Source: Apostichopus japonicus (taxonomy: Eukaryota; Echinodermata; Holothuroidea; Aspidochirotida; Stichopodidae). Taken from it: a DNA stretch of 64,000 nt. Each line of letters begins with the position of its first letter. Within the stretch, counting starts at the first letter, position 1. The notes beneath the pieces were generated by a model, which was not told the origin of the DNA, made no database searches, and saw nothing but the letters and a program-made list of their open reading frames with translations. The DNA lies in assembly GCF_037975245.1 (NCBI RefSeq), contig NC_092569.1, positions 27,721,668-27,785,667 of the forward strand, given 5' to 3'. Made by a program: the position numbers and the translations under genes. Positions 1-12,600 of the stretch are shown in pieces.

Positions 1-290
1 GATGTATATTTGTAATTTATGTGACGTTAGACCGCATGCTGTTGTTATACTAACCTGCAGGGCTATGCTAACGTTTTGTAAATTAAAGAATTGGGAGAGC
101 TATAAAACTCTTTTCTTATGTCTGAGTGTTTTGGGTTTTTTCTTTTCCTTTCTGCACTGACTGTCGCTTAAAACATTTCGCACTCACGTAACACAGAACC
201 AACGGAAAGGCATTGAAGCCAGTACTATAGTAGAAGACTTTACATAGCATACGAAATGATATACAAACCTATTCAATTGATTCACAGTTT

Positions 291-680
291 ATGAATACAT
301 TGACAGAAGAGTCCAGTCTTAGTCGATGCAGAGGTAACAGAGCAGGACTGCAGAGGGTAGTTAGGCGCAAGAAACCCATATGTTTCGTTGGGACAGACAT
401 TTCTCTGCAAACGGAGGAGGACTTATCACTTATATTTCAAGGACTGGTCAGTTTGCAAGCCAAAGATATGTTTCATCATCCCTACACCGGATATTGAACT
501 TATAGTTATTAGAGCACGGCCACGTTTCATTACAAGCGAAGGCTCAAATATTACTATAATTAAGGTACACATACGACCATCAACAAATTTTGCTACAGCT
601 GTTCAAATGTTGAAATCCAAAATAACCGATTTGAGGGGAAAAAAATCCACGAACATATTTTCTTGTAGTTGGAGATAAAA
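291..680 (+). mobile_element. Decayed LINE (L2/CR1-like) endonuclease fragment
   Basis: Two overlapping open frames read like the N-terminal part of a non-LTR retrotransposon ORF2. The first (291-497) has a basic stretch containing RGNRAGLQ. The second (about 493-678) reads ELIVIRARPRF, then IIKVHIRPSTNFATAV, which resembles the stretch of L2/CR1 endonucleases with the YIPP motif and its flanks. The two halves lie in different frames, so at least one frameshift separates them, and the sequence falls into A-rich simple DNA after 680. No reverse transcriptase follows. Family assignment is by pattern memory only, so confidence is modest. Confidence 0.35.
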
Positions 681-699
681 AATAAATAATAAATAATAA

Positions 700-3340
700 T
701 AAAATAAATAGAAAACGTATAAATGTGATCGAAATTATGCATGTATGAGAGATGGAAAGAACAATTCGAAATATGATCATGGTCTGTACATACAAATAGT
801 CAAGCCAAAGCTTAGTGTAAATAGCTAAAATACCTTAATGTACAACTAGTCCCTAATCCATAGCTGGATCAGCCTATGTAAGCCTAGGCTTGCTTAACCT
901 AGAATCATGGTTACCGACTGTCATCACTAAGTATCAGTTATGAGAACTGTCTCTTTTAATCATGCACTCTCAACAAAACAAGACAAAATAAACATATTTG
1001 TTTGTAACTCAACAGAGAGGATACTGCTGATATATCCTTAACTTTAGATCAAAATTACAGAAAGACGAAAAGAGTACCATTTAAGAACTTTTTAATTTTT
1101 TAGGATATGCAAGATGTAAAAGCTGTTGACAGTGTGGATCGGTGGTCAAACATGCAAAATAATTAAGTACTTCTTGTGACCACCTTATATTATATTAGGC
1201 CTAAAAGTAAATCTAAAGTAATAGATTTCCTTGCCAACTGAGCATAACCATTTTCAGATTTTATGCATACAGTATATTTCTGGCTGTTAAAACTTGCAGA
1301 CAATCCTTGATCTCACAATGGCGATGACTTGTAATAAATTGCCCATTTTCAACACAAACACACCAGGGGCGTATAGCTATGTTTATTTGGGGGGGTGGGG
1401 GTGTGCACCTCAGAAAAAATGGCATACCCCCTCCCCTCCACCCACCATGTGTGGATCGAAAAAGTAAAACAACAATGAAAAAACGAAAGGTAAGGAGACG
1501 AGAGAATTTAGGAGAGAATTTTGATATCATGGATAACTTAGGAAATGTAACATGAAGTAATACATTTACTAAAATGTCTTTTAAAAAAATGCTTAATTTT
1601 CGTCGAGTTTCGTTTGCACCCATTGTAGATAGTTGTCTAATTATCACCTCCTGTTGGACAGAATTAGGGACATTATTGTTCGCAACCCCAAACTCCCACT
1701 ATCATCCATCCTCCCCACTCGCAAGCCCCTGCATCATCTAATCGACCGGCCCGGCGTTACTCCTAGTTAGGCTGTTATTAACAAAATGGTAAAATGGCGA
1801 CTATTGTGGTATGTTTGGTCTGCATCAATGCTATTTCAAGATAGTTACAGGCTTCATTCTAATGGCCACAAATTTGGTAAATACCCCAAAGCTTCCGGGA
1901 ATCTTGCCCCTTTACCCAGATGGGGGGGGGGGTAGTGGTGTGTCGTCTGTTTCTTGTATACATTCTGCTTGATATCTTGAACTGATAGGTCTTTATATGA
2001 CTCGATGAACGATTTTACATGTATAATAGAAAAACTGCAGTTGTGTCTCAGAGTAATGACTTGCAATTTTGTGGAAAGTACAAAGTCATTGTTTACTCAA
2101 TTGTCACATTCTTGTGAAACAATTGAACTGTACTGCATGCATTGGCGGGTCGGGGGTATTAAAACGGAGGTGTGCGTCCTTGTGATCGCTGAAGCGGATT
2201 ACTATATGTATATAGGAGCTATGGGTCCTCCCTCAGAAGAAAATAGATGTAATAAGATGTTAATGAGATGTTAACAAGATGTTAATTGACGGAATTCCGA
2301 GGCAGATAGACATATGCAATTTGGTCTTTATATTCAATGAAGTGCTTATAGTTACTTTTAATTTGATTTTGGGGTTGGTAAATGAGCTGTATACCCCCAC
2401 TCAACCCCACGGACCCAGTGCCTGGCTGGAATATGCAGCGTTGTACAGTGACAAATGGTGACCAAGTCCGAGAAGTTTTAAGATATGCACCGTAGAAGTC
2501 CCGTGGACCGGATTTGTAGAAAACAAATAAATACAAGTGATATGTGGTTATAGCTCGACGGCCATGTTTGTTTATGGATATACTTTAACACACTGCTTCA
2601 CAGAACAATATAGCCTACACGAAGCCAGTTGTAATACTGAATGAAGAATTATGTTAAAAATATAAATATGCCCTCGTTATGAATTCACGTCAAACAAATA
2701 CAAATTTGCATGACGCATTTGTTTGGACAATGGGTTTTTGAATAACAACACATATTGCACATCCGAAGTTATGACGAATTATGGTAACAGTCAGACATGT
2801 TAACAAGTATTTCACAAGAAAATTTGATAAGCTATGACTTTGCAGTTTTAACAAAATTGCAAGTTTTCACTCCGTGACACAATTGCAGCTTTCAAACTAG
2901 TACACAGGTTAAAGGGAGGCGCACTGTATCTCAACGGTAACTACAATGCTGAAGGTCAAAACTTGACCGTACGATGGACATATACCTTTTCATATTTAAT
3001 CAAACCTCAATAGCACACTAGGTATAACATAATTTCTTTGGGTAATAGATTGAGAATCACAATACACACTTCAAATCCGAACTTACAGGTTGGTAAAGCA
3101 AAGCGTGCAGTTCAAGTGTTTCACAAGATTGTGAGAATTGAGAAAATTGCAAGTCATTACTCTAAGAGACAACTGCAGTTTTTTTAGCATACATGTAAAT
3201 AAACGTTCATATATTAAAGGCGTTTACTGAACGAACATCACACGCTAACGGTCACACTTTAGTTACACAATTATATGGTGTGTACATAAGAGAGATTTAC
3301 CATGGACTACAAGTGACACTATATAAATATATTATATATA
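700..3340. other. Gene-free flank with poly-G tracts and a hAT-like terminal motif
   Basis: No convincing exon was seen on either strand. The stretch holds poly-G/C tracts (about 1387-1402 and 1921-1933). A CAGGGGCGTA motif starts at 1364 and resembles the hAT-type termini seen elsewhere in the window; no matching right end was found. The 60-130-residue open frames here lack splice context or recognisable motifs. Confidence 0.4.
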
Positions 3341-3435
3341 TAATATCACAATGGTATTATTCCATTCATCGGTTCGTGATGGACATAGTTTACATAAGCG
3401 TTGCATTGTACACCTTTCGTCATGTTTTTATCTAT

Positions 3436-3436
3436 A

Positions 3437-3494
<58 letters not shown>
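3436..3494. repeat. (TA)n microsatellite
   Basis: An almost pure TA dinucleotide run just upstream of SDR copy A. The corresponding place upstream of SDR copy B has no such run, so it expanded after the duplication or was lost from copy B. Confidence 0.95.
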
Positions 3495-3497
<3 letters not shown>

Positions 3498-3553
3498 ATC
3501 TATTATATCTATATGACATTACGCAAACAAAGTACAAAGTACATATTAAGCCC

Positions 3554-3560
3554 TATAAAA
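3554..3560 (+). promoter_or_regulatory. Candidate TATA box of SDR copy A
   Basis: TATAAAA lies 110 bases before the chosen start codon, inside the segment shared with copy B. In copy B the aligned site reads CTATCAAT, with another TATAAAG about 15 bases further downstream (17486-17492). The role is inferred from position and motif only. Confidence 0.3.
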
Positions 3561-3669
3561 TTCACAGACGACACATAACCGCCTCATTCCGTTGGTTCAA
3601 CATCGAAATACCTTAGTCTTTCCACGTTTATTGGATGATTATTCAGTTCAGTTACTAGCTGAAAACAGT

Positions 3670-6600
3670 ATGGCCGACTCTAATGTAAAAGTAGTGGTAA
3701 TCACTGGGTGTTCATCTGGCATAGGTTTGGATACAGCTGTACTTCTTGCAAAAGAAAAGAATTTTAAGGTAAGAACGTATATACCATGTGTTAGCTGAAT
3801 CATGCGACTAATATCTCATGGTTTCGTTTTTCGTTTGTGTCTACGGCTTCGCCGGCGCAGGGGCGCAACCACGTAATATATATTAGTGTGACGCATGAGA
3901 AGGGCGAATAAGATCAGCGGGACACCCCATCCGACCAACTGGCAGACTGAATGTTAAAAAATATAGCATTATTTTGCATCAAAGCACCTTTATCAACATT
4001 TTTTTCAGAAGAGAGGTGCCACCTGAACGATAAAACATCTTAACTAATGGTCTTAGCCAACCAATGGTCGCAACGACGTTGGTTTATTAATTACACTATG
4101 CAGATTATCCAATTATTTGGGGCAATAAAGGGATGTTTCTCACTTACAAAAAGTAATAAATTACAACAAGACTTTAAGTCTAATGTTCATTTTTCAATAG
4201 GCATTGCGTATGCATTCCGAGCTATACTGCAAGGTATATGAGCAGTGGCGTATGCTAGGAAGGTAACTTACCCCCTCCCCCCCCATCTCAAATTGTCATT
4301 CGGGATGAAATTTCCATTTAACCTCACGTAAGTAAGTTATGACTATTTAATAGCTTCGAGGAACGCTAGACATGATAGTCGGCTTCAATTAAGCCAGGAT
4401 CATGTACCCCTCCGTCATCAAATTATTGTCTCGGCCCTGCCATAAAGGTTCAGCTCATATATTCCTCAATCAGTATGGGGAAATTAAAAATGTTCAACAC
4501 ACCCACCTCGCCCCCTCCCCGTCGCTCTCACACATTTGATATTATGTGCACGTCACTGTATAAGAGGTATGGAACTAGAGATCTAGCATTTGATTACCAG
4601 GCACTGTTAATTCAAATGATTCTTAACTCAAAGAATCCAGCTGAATGAGCCATCAATGCCTTGGATTACACCCTAGTTAAGAAAAAAATAAAAATAGTTT
4701 CTTGCCCCGGCGCTTGTTTCTACGCCTACAGAGAAGTATGGAAGTGTTGGGATAGGAGGGGGAGGGGGAAATAACAAGAACCTCTGTAGGGACAAGAAGG
4801 TGGGGTCGGGCTAGAAGGAGTATCTCGCGTAAGTATCTTTGAAAATATGTAACTTACACACTTCTTACATTAGTTCCTTTTATATATATATTTCAATATC
4901 TTGTTTGAAATGTACAGGTGTTAGCAACCATGAGAAACCTACAAAAGAAAGGAGATTTAGAAAAGGCGGCTGCTGGAACTTTAAACAAGACTTTATTCAT
5001 CCAAGAGTTAGACGTCTCAAAAGAAGAGTCGATTGAGAAATTTGTAAAAGCCACCTATGACAGCGAGGGACGAATTGATGTGCTAAGTATGTGTTATTTA
5101 AAATTAAAGATATTATCAATCGTTCATTGTTGTTTTCCTTTATTGACCCCTGGTGTCCCTTATGGCTATTGCTATGGCATGTATCAGGGGCGGATCCAGG
5201 GGGGGCCCGGGGGGCCCGGGCCCCCCCTTTTTGAAAATCCTGATTTTTTTTTTTACCGCGTTCGAGGAAAATGGCCCCATGCGTGATCAGTGGCATAGCT
5301 ACTGGGGGCCTGGGGGGCCGAGGCCCCCCATGAAATAGGCTGCCCCCCACTGGCCCCCACTGGGAATAGGGTAAAATAAAATGTTGTAAAAAAATAAATA
5401 AAGTGCGATTCACTTATATTTTTTGTTCAATAATTTGGTAAATAGAGTTACACAATTATCTCGTCTGCATCTGGCAGAATAAGAAAATACAATATCTGTA
5501 GTAATCATGAGAATGGTCACACAGCATGGCATGGTAATGGTCGATGCGACGATTGCGACCATATACCACGAACCTTGTTGTGCTGCGCGATATCGATATC
5601 TGCTGAAAATATGTTCAGTGCTTCCACCTAGCGCAACAATCTATCAAAAGATTGGCTCCGTTTGTACTGAGCCGAGGTATCAGGTTTTCATATATTGCCT
5701 CGAGTCAAATGAATATATGCAGGCGCGGATCCAGCGGGGGGGGGGGGGGTCAGGGGGTTCGGACCCCCCAGCTCTTGGCTAAACAAAAAAAAAAGAGAAT
5801 AAACAAGAGAGAAAAACAGAAAGAGAAAAAATAATTAAATTAAACGCCAATTTTAAACATGTAGGACGTCAGAAAAGCGGTTATCCTCACAAGTCATTCA
5901 GGTGTGTCTTTTCCGTCAAATGAACTGTAGTGTGCACACGTGCCAAAATGCCTAACGATCTCAATTTTCAGACCGAAAAGTTTCAAAATTGAGGTGGTGT
6001 TCGAATTTTTTCGGCGGTGAGGTTACAGAGCGGTAGGCTGCTAGGATGCGCTAACGAATTTTTCATGAGCAAACCCCTCACCCTTCCAGATCCTGGATCC
6101 GGCCCTGCATCAAACAGTGGTGATGGAACGGGAGGGGATTGGGGGCTAAAGGCATTATGATTTTTGTATCATCTCAACTCATCTGATATGTAATACCATA
6201 TTTCATAGATTGTTTTTTTCTCATCAATTGAGAAATTGCAGACATGAGATCCATATTTTCAGGCTTGGTACATGCTGCTTAGAATACTCGGGAAGTGCCG
6301 TTTCCGGCCATCTGGGGCGTTTGTAAAGCCAAAAATTTTCTTGTACGCTCCGCGCCAACCGATGATGGCGCTCCGCCTAGATAGTCTTACGTTCAGGCGC
6401 GGCTGGACCAGTCAGACCCCCCCCCTGTCACAAATCCTGCATCCGCCCCTGATATGTCATGGAATATTCCACAAAACAACTTTTTTATGCCCACGAAACT
6501 GTCGAAACATGATTTTCACTACTGGTAGAGATATAAAATATTGGGAATTCTGAAATTCCTGCAAACATGTGGCTGTGCCTGTTCAATACTCACGACTGTA

Positions 6601-9600
6601 TCGCCTTAAAAAATGATGAGTGGAAATAGTTTCTCCAGGACCGTATCGTGGTATCGAGTGCGTCTGATATACGAACGTACGTAGTACGTACGTACGTACG
6701 TCTATGATGATATGCACTGTACTGTACTAATAAAAACATAGGTGAATTTCACTCCATGGGAGTGATCACTGAGCACATTCCGGTATAAGAGTGAATTTCC
6801 ACTCCATTGGAGTAAATCTTAACTCCTAATAGAGTTATATTCACTCATATTAGGAGTGAGGGTTAACTCCAATAGAGTTAAATTTCACTCTTAATTTGAA
6901 GTGCGCCGAGTAATCACTCCAATGGAATGAAATCCACTCATTTGTTTTTAGAGTGTTGCAGGATATATGAAGAAGAAATTTACATACCAATACATGTTAT
7001 CGGTCATCGATTGACACAAAAACCCAGATTCTGATGACAGCTGCCTCAAGAAACCCAATAAATGGCCTAATTAGCATCGAGCCACCAATGTGGACCATTA
7101 CCGAAACATCGATGCGTGTTAGTCTTCCATCCCCTTCCTCTAATGCTATTTAAGTCCACATTTGGGCATATCCTGCAAACCTACCGGTAGCCCACAGGGG
7201 TTTGAGTTGGGAGAAAGGCCTTGACAGCTTGAAACGACAAATGATGCCAACTTCCCTCAAGTTAAAATAAAAGTCTGGCTGAGTTGGCAAGGCCAGTCAG
7301 CATGAAAGAGAAAAAACCTTTTTTTGTATTTCTGTCACCAAAGTTGCACATCTTTTTGGTTGCTATTTTGCCTCACAGGTGCCATCTCCTGCGATCTGGG
7401 GGGTGCTGAAATCTCAAATTTTCTCTGTACGCTCCGCGCCAACCAAGGTGGCGCTTCGCTTAGATAGTAACCTCCGGCACCCCCACAAGAAAGAACAGCC
7501 CCCGTGGCCCCCCACTCAAAAAATCCTAGCTACGCCACTGTGCGTGTAATTTTTTGTAAAATAAATTTGCAAAAAGAGTACACCATCATTCTGATAAAGT
7601 GAAGGTGAGAGGGGCACTCTGACTGCATCAATAGTCTCCATCTGGAAGGGGGCATCCAAGATGAAATGGCCTGGAGTAGCCTGGTAAAAAGTAGTTTGCA
7701 TCACCACCTACTCCCCAAAGACGTAAATCCCAGCTCATTGCTCGAAATTGCAAATATATGCCCGGCAAACCATGAATACATGATTTATTGGAAATAAATT
7801 TTACTCCAAACTTTCACGAAAAGTAGCACCAGATTGCACCGAGGACCTCCATATTTTGTGAAATTTTCCAAAGGGGAGGGGGACACCCACTCCCCTTAGA
7901 CCCCTCCCCCAGGACGACGATTAGGCATTTCCCATCTGGGCCCTTCCTTCGGCGAAATCCTGGATCCGCCACTGTGTATATTTAAGAGCACAGTTGTATA
8001 TATATTTCTCAATGCATGCTTTTGGGAATATGAAGTGAACGAGACAGTCTTAGCTGTACTGACTGTACAGCATCATGCCTTTGCTACAGTGTTTGGAGAA
8101 TGTGTATGCGGGTGTATGGGTGTGTGCGTACGCTCTTTTGGTGTGTGCGTGCGTGTGTCTTAGGTATACGGGTGAAAGTAAAGGTGAGTCTTTCACTGCA
8201 GCCCGGGTATGAGGGGGAAATGTCATAATACAAAATCAACCATTCCAGAGGGAAAGTTTTCATTCTAAGCGCTAATTGTTATCAATGAATAAACTAAGTC
8301 CAACCTACTACAGGAAGCACCACATATAAATTACAGGAGACCATCAACCTCTATTGTAGCTAGTCAAGGGCATAAATCAGCATATTGCCTAGTTGCAACA
8401 GGCAGTGTTCCTGCAGCTGTTTTAGTCTATTACTGAAAGTATCGGCACTATAGCATTCATGGGCTTCCAAAAGTGAGGTTAGTGTTAGCCAAACGTGGCC
8501 CCACCTGGTTTCATATTTAAAGGACAAAATCATTTTGCCAATTCACGTTGTTCAAGTTGGTTGTGGCTGTGTAGATTATCGCAGATTGATCTTGCTTCCA
8601 ACTATACAAAGTCGCTTCTGCTACGGTTGTCTATCACTCCCTAAAACCAATTGTATATGAACCAGAGAACACAAACTGAGAGTTAGACTATCGAACGAAA
8701 CAAGCTAAGTTTTAATAATAGTGTGAACGCCCTTACGAGCCAAAGAGATGTTCCAATATATCAAGATAGTTTGGCCATTAGAATTTTCTCAGCAATCTAC
8801 GATGAACTCTGATTGTTTGCACTGTAACTTATATTTACAATACCCAAGTAAGTACTTAAAGGTAAAGACTTTGTCCTCCATTTTACAATATTTTGATATT
8901 TTATCAATAGGGTTTGTTGCTCAAGAAGATAGCAATAGATTAATTGTTACAACCTTTGGGACTTTGAAAGTTAATACGGTCCTGTAGGCCCATTCAGAGC
9001 AAATAATTATTGGCGGTACAAATTCAATCGCACGTGACTCTCACTATTATATATTAATTTATTGTTATGGTATTCTTTTTCTATTTAAGGTCATCGGGTG
9101 TCGATAACGAAAGCTTTTCATATTTAATTTGGCTCGGAAAGGTTATTTTAGCGTGAACGCCTTATTTATCTAGCTTTGACAAATCAAAGTTACGTAAATC
9201 AAAATGACCTAGTAAACAATCTCGTTCATATTGTTTGCTCGTGTCGGCCTACCTCTAAACTGCTACAAAATTAACAATGTGAACTTTCCACAGACTGGTG
9301 GCTCCATAGAAACTGGGTATTGTAACCAAGTGATATTTGACCTCAAAGCTGAACTAGTACACTGCTTCCACGCTATTCTGTTAAGGACCAGCTAGTGTAT
9401 ATAGTGTTCCGTTATGTCTGGAATCTAAAAAGGAATGCATCATGAATACTACGGATGCAGCATGAAGCACACTCAGACAATAAGGGAGCGAAAAATCGAT
9501 ACGTTTAGGATAGAACCAGGATTTATTCAACTATTACTTCAGACAGATTAACAAGTTTTTTTAGGCTTAAGGCCAAAGATATCGAAACGCAACAAGCCAA

Positions 9601-12600
9601 GTCTCTGTAACTCACTCCAACAAAACTCACTTCTTTTAGCTGACCTTATTGGGATTAACATACGCTTATATTGTTATTAGTGATTAACTTTATTCATCAT
9701 CATTTACGGAATATTTCCAAGTTAGTTATGCGGAGAGGCAACTCAGAGTCGCGGAAGGTCACATGTCACATGTTTAACTCAGAAACGCGAGGTACTTTGT
9801 TAGTTTTCGAAAGAATTGCCGACGCGTGTAGCGTATACTTAAGAGGCCCCTCCTGAAAACGACAGCCCGAAATGAATGTTGTACCTATGTTTTACAATAG
9901 TTACAAGCAGCTCTCTATCGGCTCTAAACAATTAGCAGAGAGTTAAAACATTAATTCCGTTAATGGATCAAAATTATGACTGTGGTGATCGTATTTTGAT
10001 TTGCCTAAACCATTCAAGAGAATGATATACTCAAATCTGAATATGACACTTATCAGAAGGGAAACCTAGGGTGAGGTTGTGGGGGGGGGGGATGCTGCGG
10101 TAACACAAGAAGTATAACTTGTAATGCTTATAAAGAATACAGCTACACAGTATGTACCTTTATGTTATCGATTTGTTTTTTTTAAATTATCAACCTCCAT
10201 CCATCCCTTCACCTCCTATTATTTCAGGCTCTGATCCAAGGAATTCTCAGTAGGTATTAGTACAACCATATGTTTTGACCTACTTATCGGTTAAATTTAT
10301 AGCCTATAACTATGCCTCACAATGCACCTTTTCAAGTGTATATTTATATTTCTACTGAGGAGAACCCCTTCCAGAACCCCTATCATGTAATTGCCTCCCC
10401 ACCCCCCCCCCACTCCTTCCTTTACAAGATTCGAGGATCAACCCCAATCAGGTCATGCAGTTATATTATCTTAGCCTGTTAATTCCTTTATTTTTGGATC
10501 GTCACAAGTATTAATAACTATCAAGAATAAGTTTTGTTTTGTTACATGAGGTCACTCTTTTATCTTCCTATCTTCAGTCAATAACGCCGCCAGCGGACAG
10601 CACGGCCATTTTGAATCCGTTACCTTAGAACAGATGCAATCTCTGTTCCAAACCAACGTGTTTGGTACACTCCGCATAACGCAAGAAGTTGTTAAGAAGA
10701 TGAAAGAGCGGAAATCTGGTCATATTATCTTCATATCATCCATCGGTGGTATAACGCGTAAGTTTCCATAATGTTATTTATGGTGAATTCTAATCTACAC
10801 TCAAAAACTCAATTGCGCATGTAGTTTGTTGACCTGGCATATCAGCTGTCATACACGCAAAAAAATGGAGTGTTGAATTTTAACACTTTCCAGGTGTAGC
10901 CGTTCACCCTACACCTGAAGGGTTACTCTGACCCTGAGTAGGGTTACATAATTTATGTAGCGTGAATTTTTTAACACCTGCAGAAGTGTACTTTCAGTTC
11001 GAGTATTCTGATTGGTCAAACCTCCCGTCAGCTGGATTCTTAGTGTAAGTACCACCGTATAAGTGAACACCCATTTACCGTATCTAGCAATACTTGTACC
11101 AGTTTGTCGACATTTATCGTTACTAAATGTACTATAGTAACCACAGCCATATATACGTTCAAGCCACAAAACGTTACGTACTCAGTGTGCGATAACGAGC
11201 TACAATGGCATGAAAATGACGTTATAGGAGACTGGGGCCTGGAAGAATTGATTGAAAAATTCGAAGGTATGTTTTGATATTATGTAAGTGTACGTGACAA
11301 GAACGAGATATGCTTAGAGACCCACGACTAAGCTGGGTAGACGAATGCATTTGAATCGCTTGCGTTACGTAGACCTAACGTTAAAGTCATACTATAAGTT
11401 AATATAATAGGCTAGCTGCTGTTTGTCATAGTCAACTCATAATTGTCAACGAATCAGTGTAGCCTACATACAAGTAAACATTAAACGGAATTGCCTTCGG
11501 ACGGACGGAGGACTTTGGTCTAGGCCTTTATTGTAATCTAGTGCATTCTATTCCTTTTTGTGCGTTAACCGTAACTTCGTATACCCTGCGAGTCACTTTT
11601 TTAAGTAGTATAGTAAAGGCTTCATAATTGACGCACCCCCGTATTTGACGCACCTTCAATTATTACTAGCAACGATACAGCAGGCCACCTAAACTTTTTG
11701 CAGTCAAGCAGACTTACATATTTCATGAGTTTGAATCCATTTCAGCTATTTGCTGACCAAATGGTGGTATTTTTTAAGCTTTTAACACCCTCCTCCCAGT
11801 TTTGCACGTTTTTGGGGGCACTTGGAAATCTTACACCCTTAAAATAACCAACATTACCTTAATATGATAACACTACTCTCTGGGACCTGACCTGTCTGAG
11901 CTTAGAGGCTCAGAGCATAGCAAACAGCATCTAAAGTCAATGGATGTATACTAAGGTCTACACTACAGTTAGCTTATCGACGAATGTGTCAATTTAGGGG
12001 TATGGAAGAACTTGACACGGCAGACATTTTGTGGTCAAATTCTGCTCAATTGTACGGTGCATGAGCACAGAACCTTAAATATTTTGAGATCATAACATTT
12101 CTGAGGAACTACACATATGAAAAACACATACAGTTGAGTGATTTAATTTTTCCTTCATAGAAATCGTTGATCAAATCCTTAAGTGCGTCAATTATGAGCC
12201 CACCATGCTACTACTAGGCCTAGTACTAGTAGTAGTAGGGTATACTTAGGCTATTTCAAGACAATGCATTTTAAATAGCATCGGGCATGGGCCTATAGAA
12301 CACGCTGGTACTATGTTCAATAAGGGATAAACATATATTCATGTAATGCAATATATAATTACCACTAATTGCCATTTTAGCTTGTAATTTGTAGCAAGTA
12401 GGCCGAAGCTGATATGGATTGGTGATACTTTTAGACCTAGGCCCAACTATAATTTAGCTATCTTATGGAAGTGATCTAGCTGTTATAATTCATATCAATC
12501 TACACAATTGCAGTGGGAGTGAGCATTGCTTTAAGCATTGTTAACATGATGCATTGGTTATAAAAGTTGCCTTCCTTGTCTGATGAAAGTTTAATGCAAG

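Larger units (their letters stand above)
5185..7974. mobile_element. Composite hAT-type insertion in SDR-A intron 2
   Basis: The block begins CAGGGGCGGATCCAGG and ends CCTGGATCCGCCACTG, near-perfect terminal inverted repeats of hAT type. TGTAT flanks both ends. Removing the block and one TGTAT leaves gcatgtatattt, which matches the uninterrupted site in SDR copy B (gcatgcatattt, near 19480). The 5-bp match may be an 8-bp hAT duplication (gcatgtat) that lost three bases on the right. No transposase frame was seen. The interior is a mosaic of further hAT-like ends (5720, 6107, 6451) with poly-G/C tracts. Confidence 0.7.

Noticed and set aside
1261-1647. 128-residue minus-strand open frame
   Set aside because: Crosses a poly-G tract, has no recognisable domain or splice support, and lies in repeat-like DNA.
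4997-5413. 138-residue Pro/Gly-rich minus-strand open frame
   Set aside because: Antisense of SDR exon 2 plus the G/C-rich transposon end; composition is driven by poly-G tracts.
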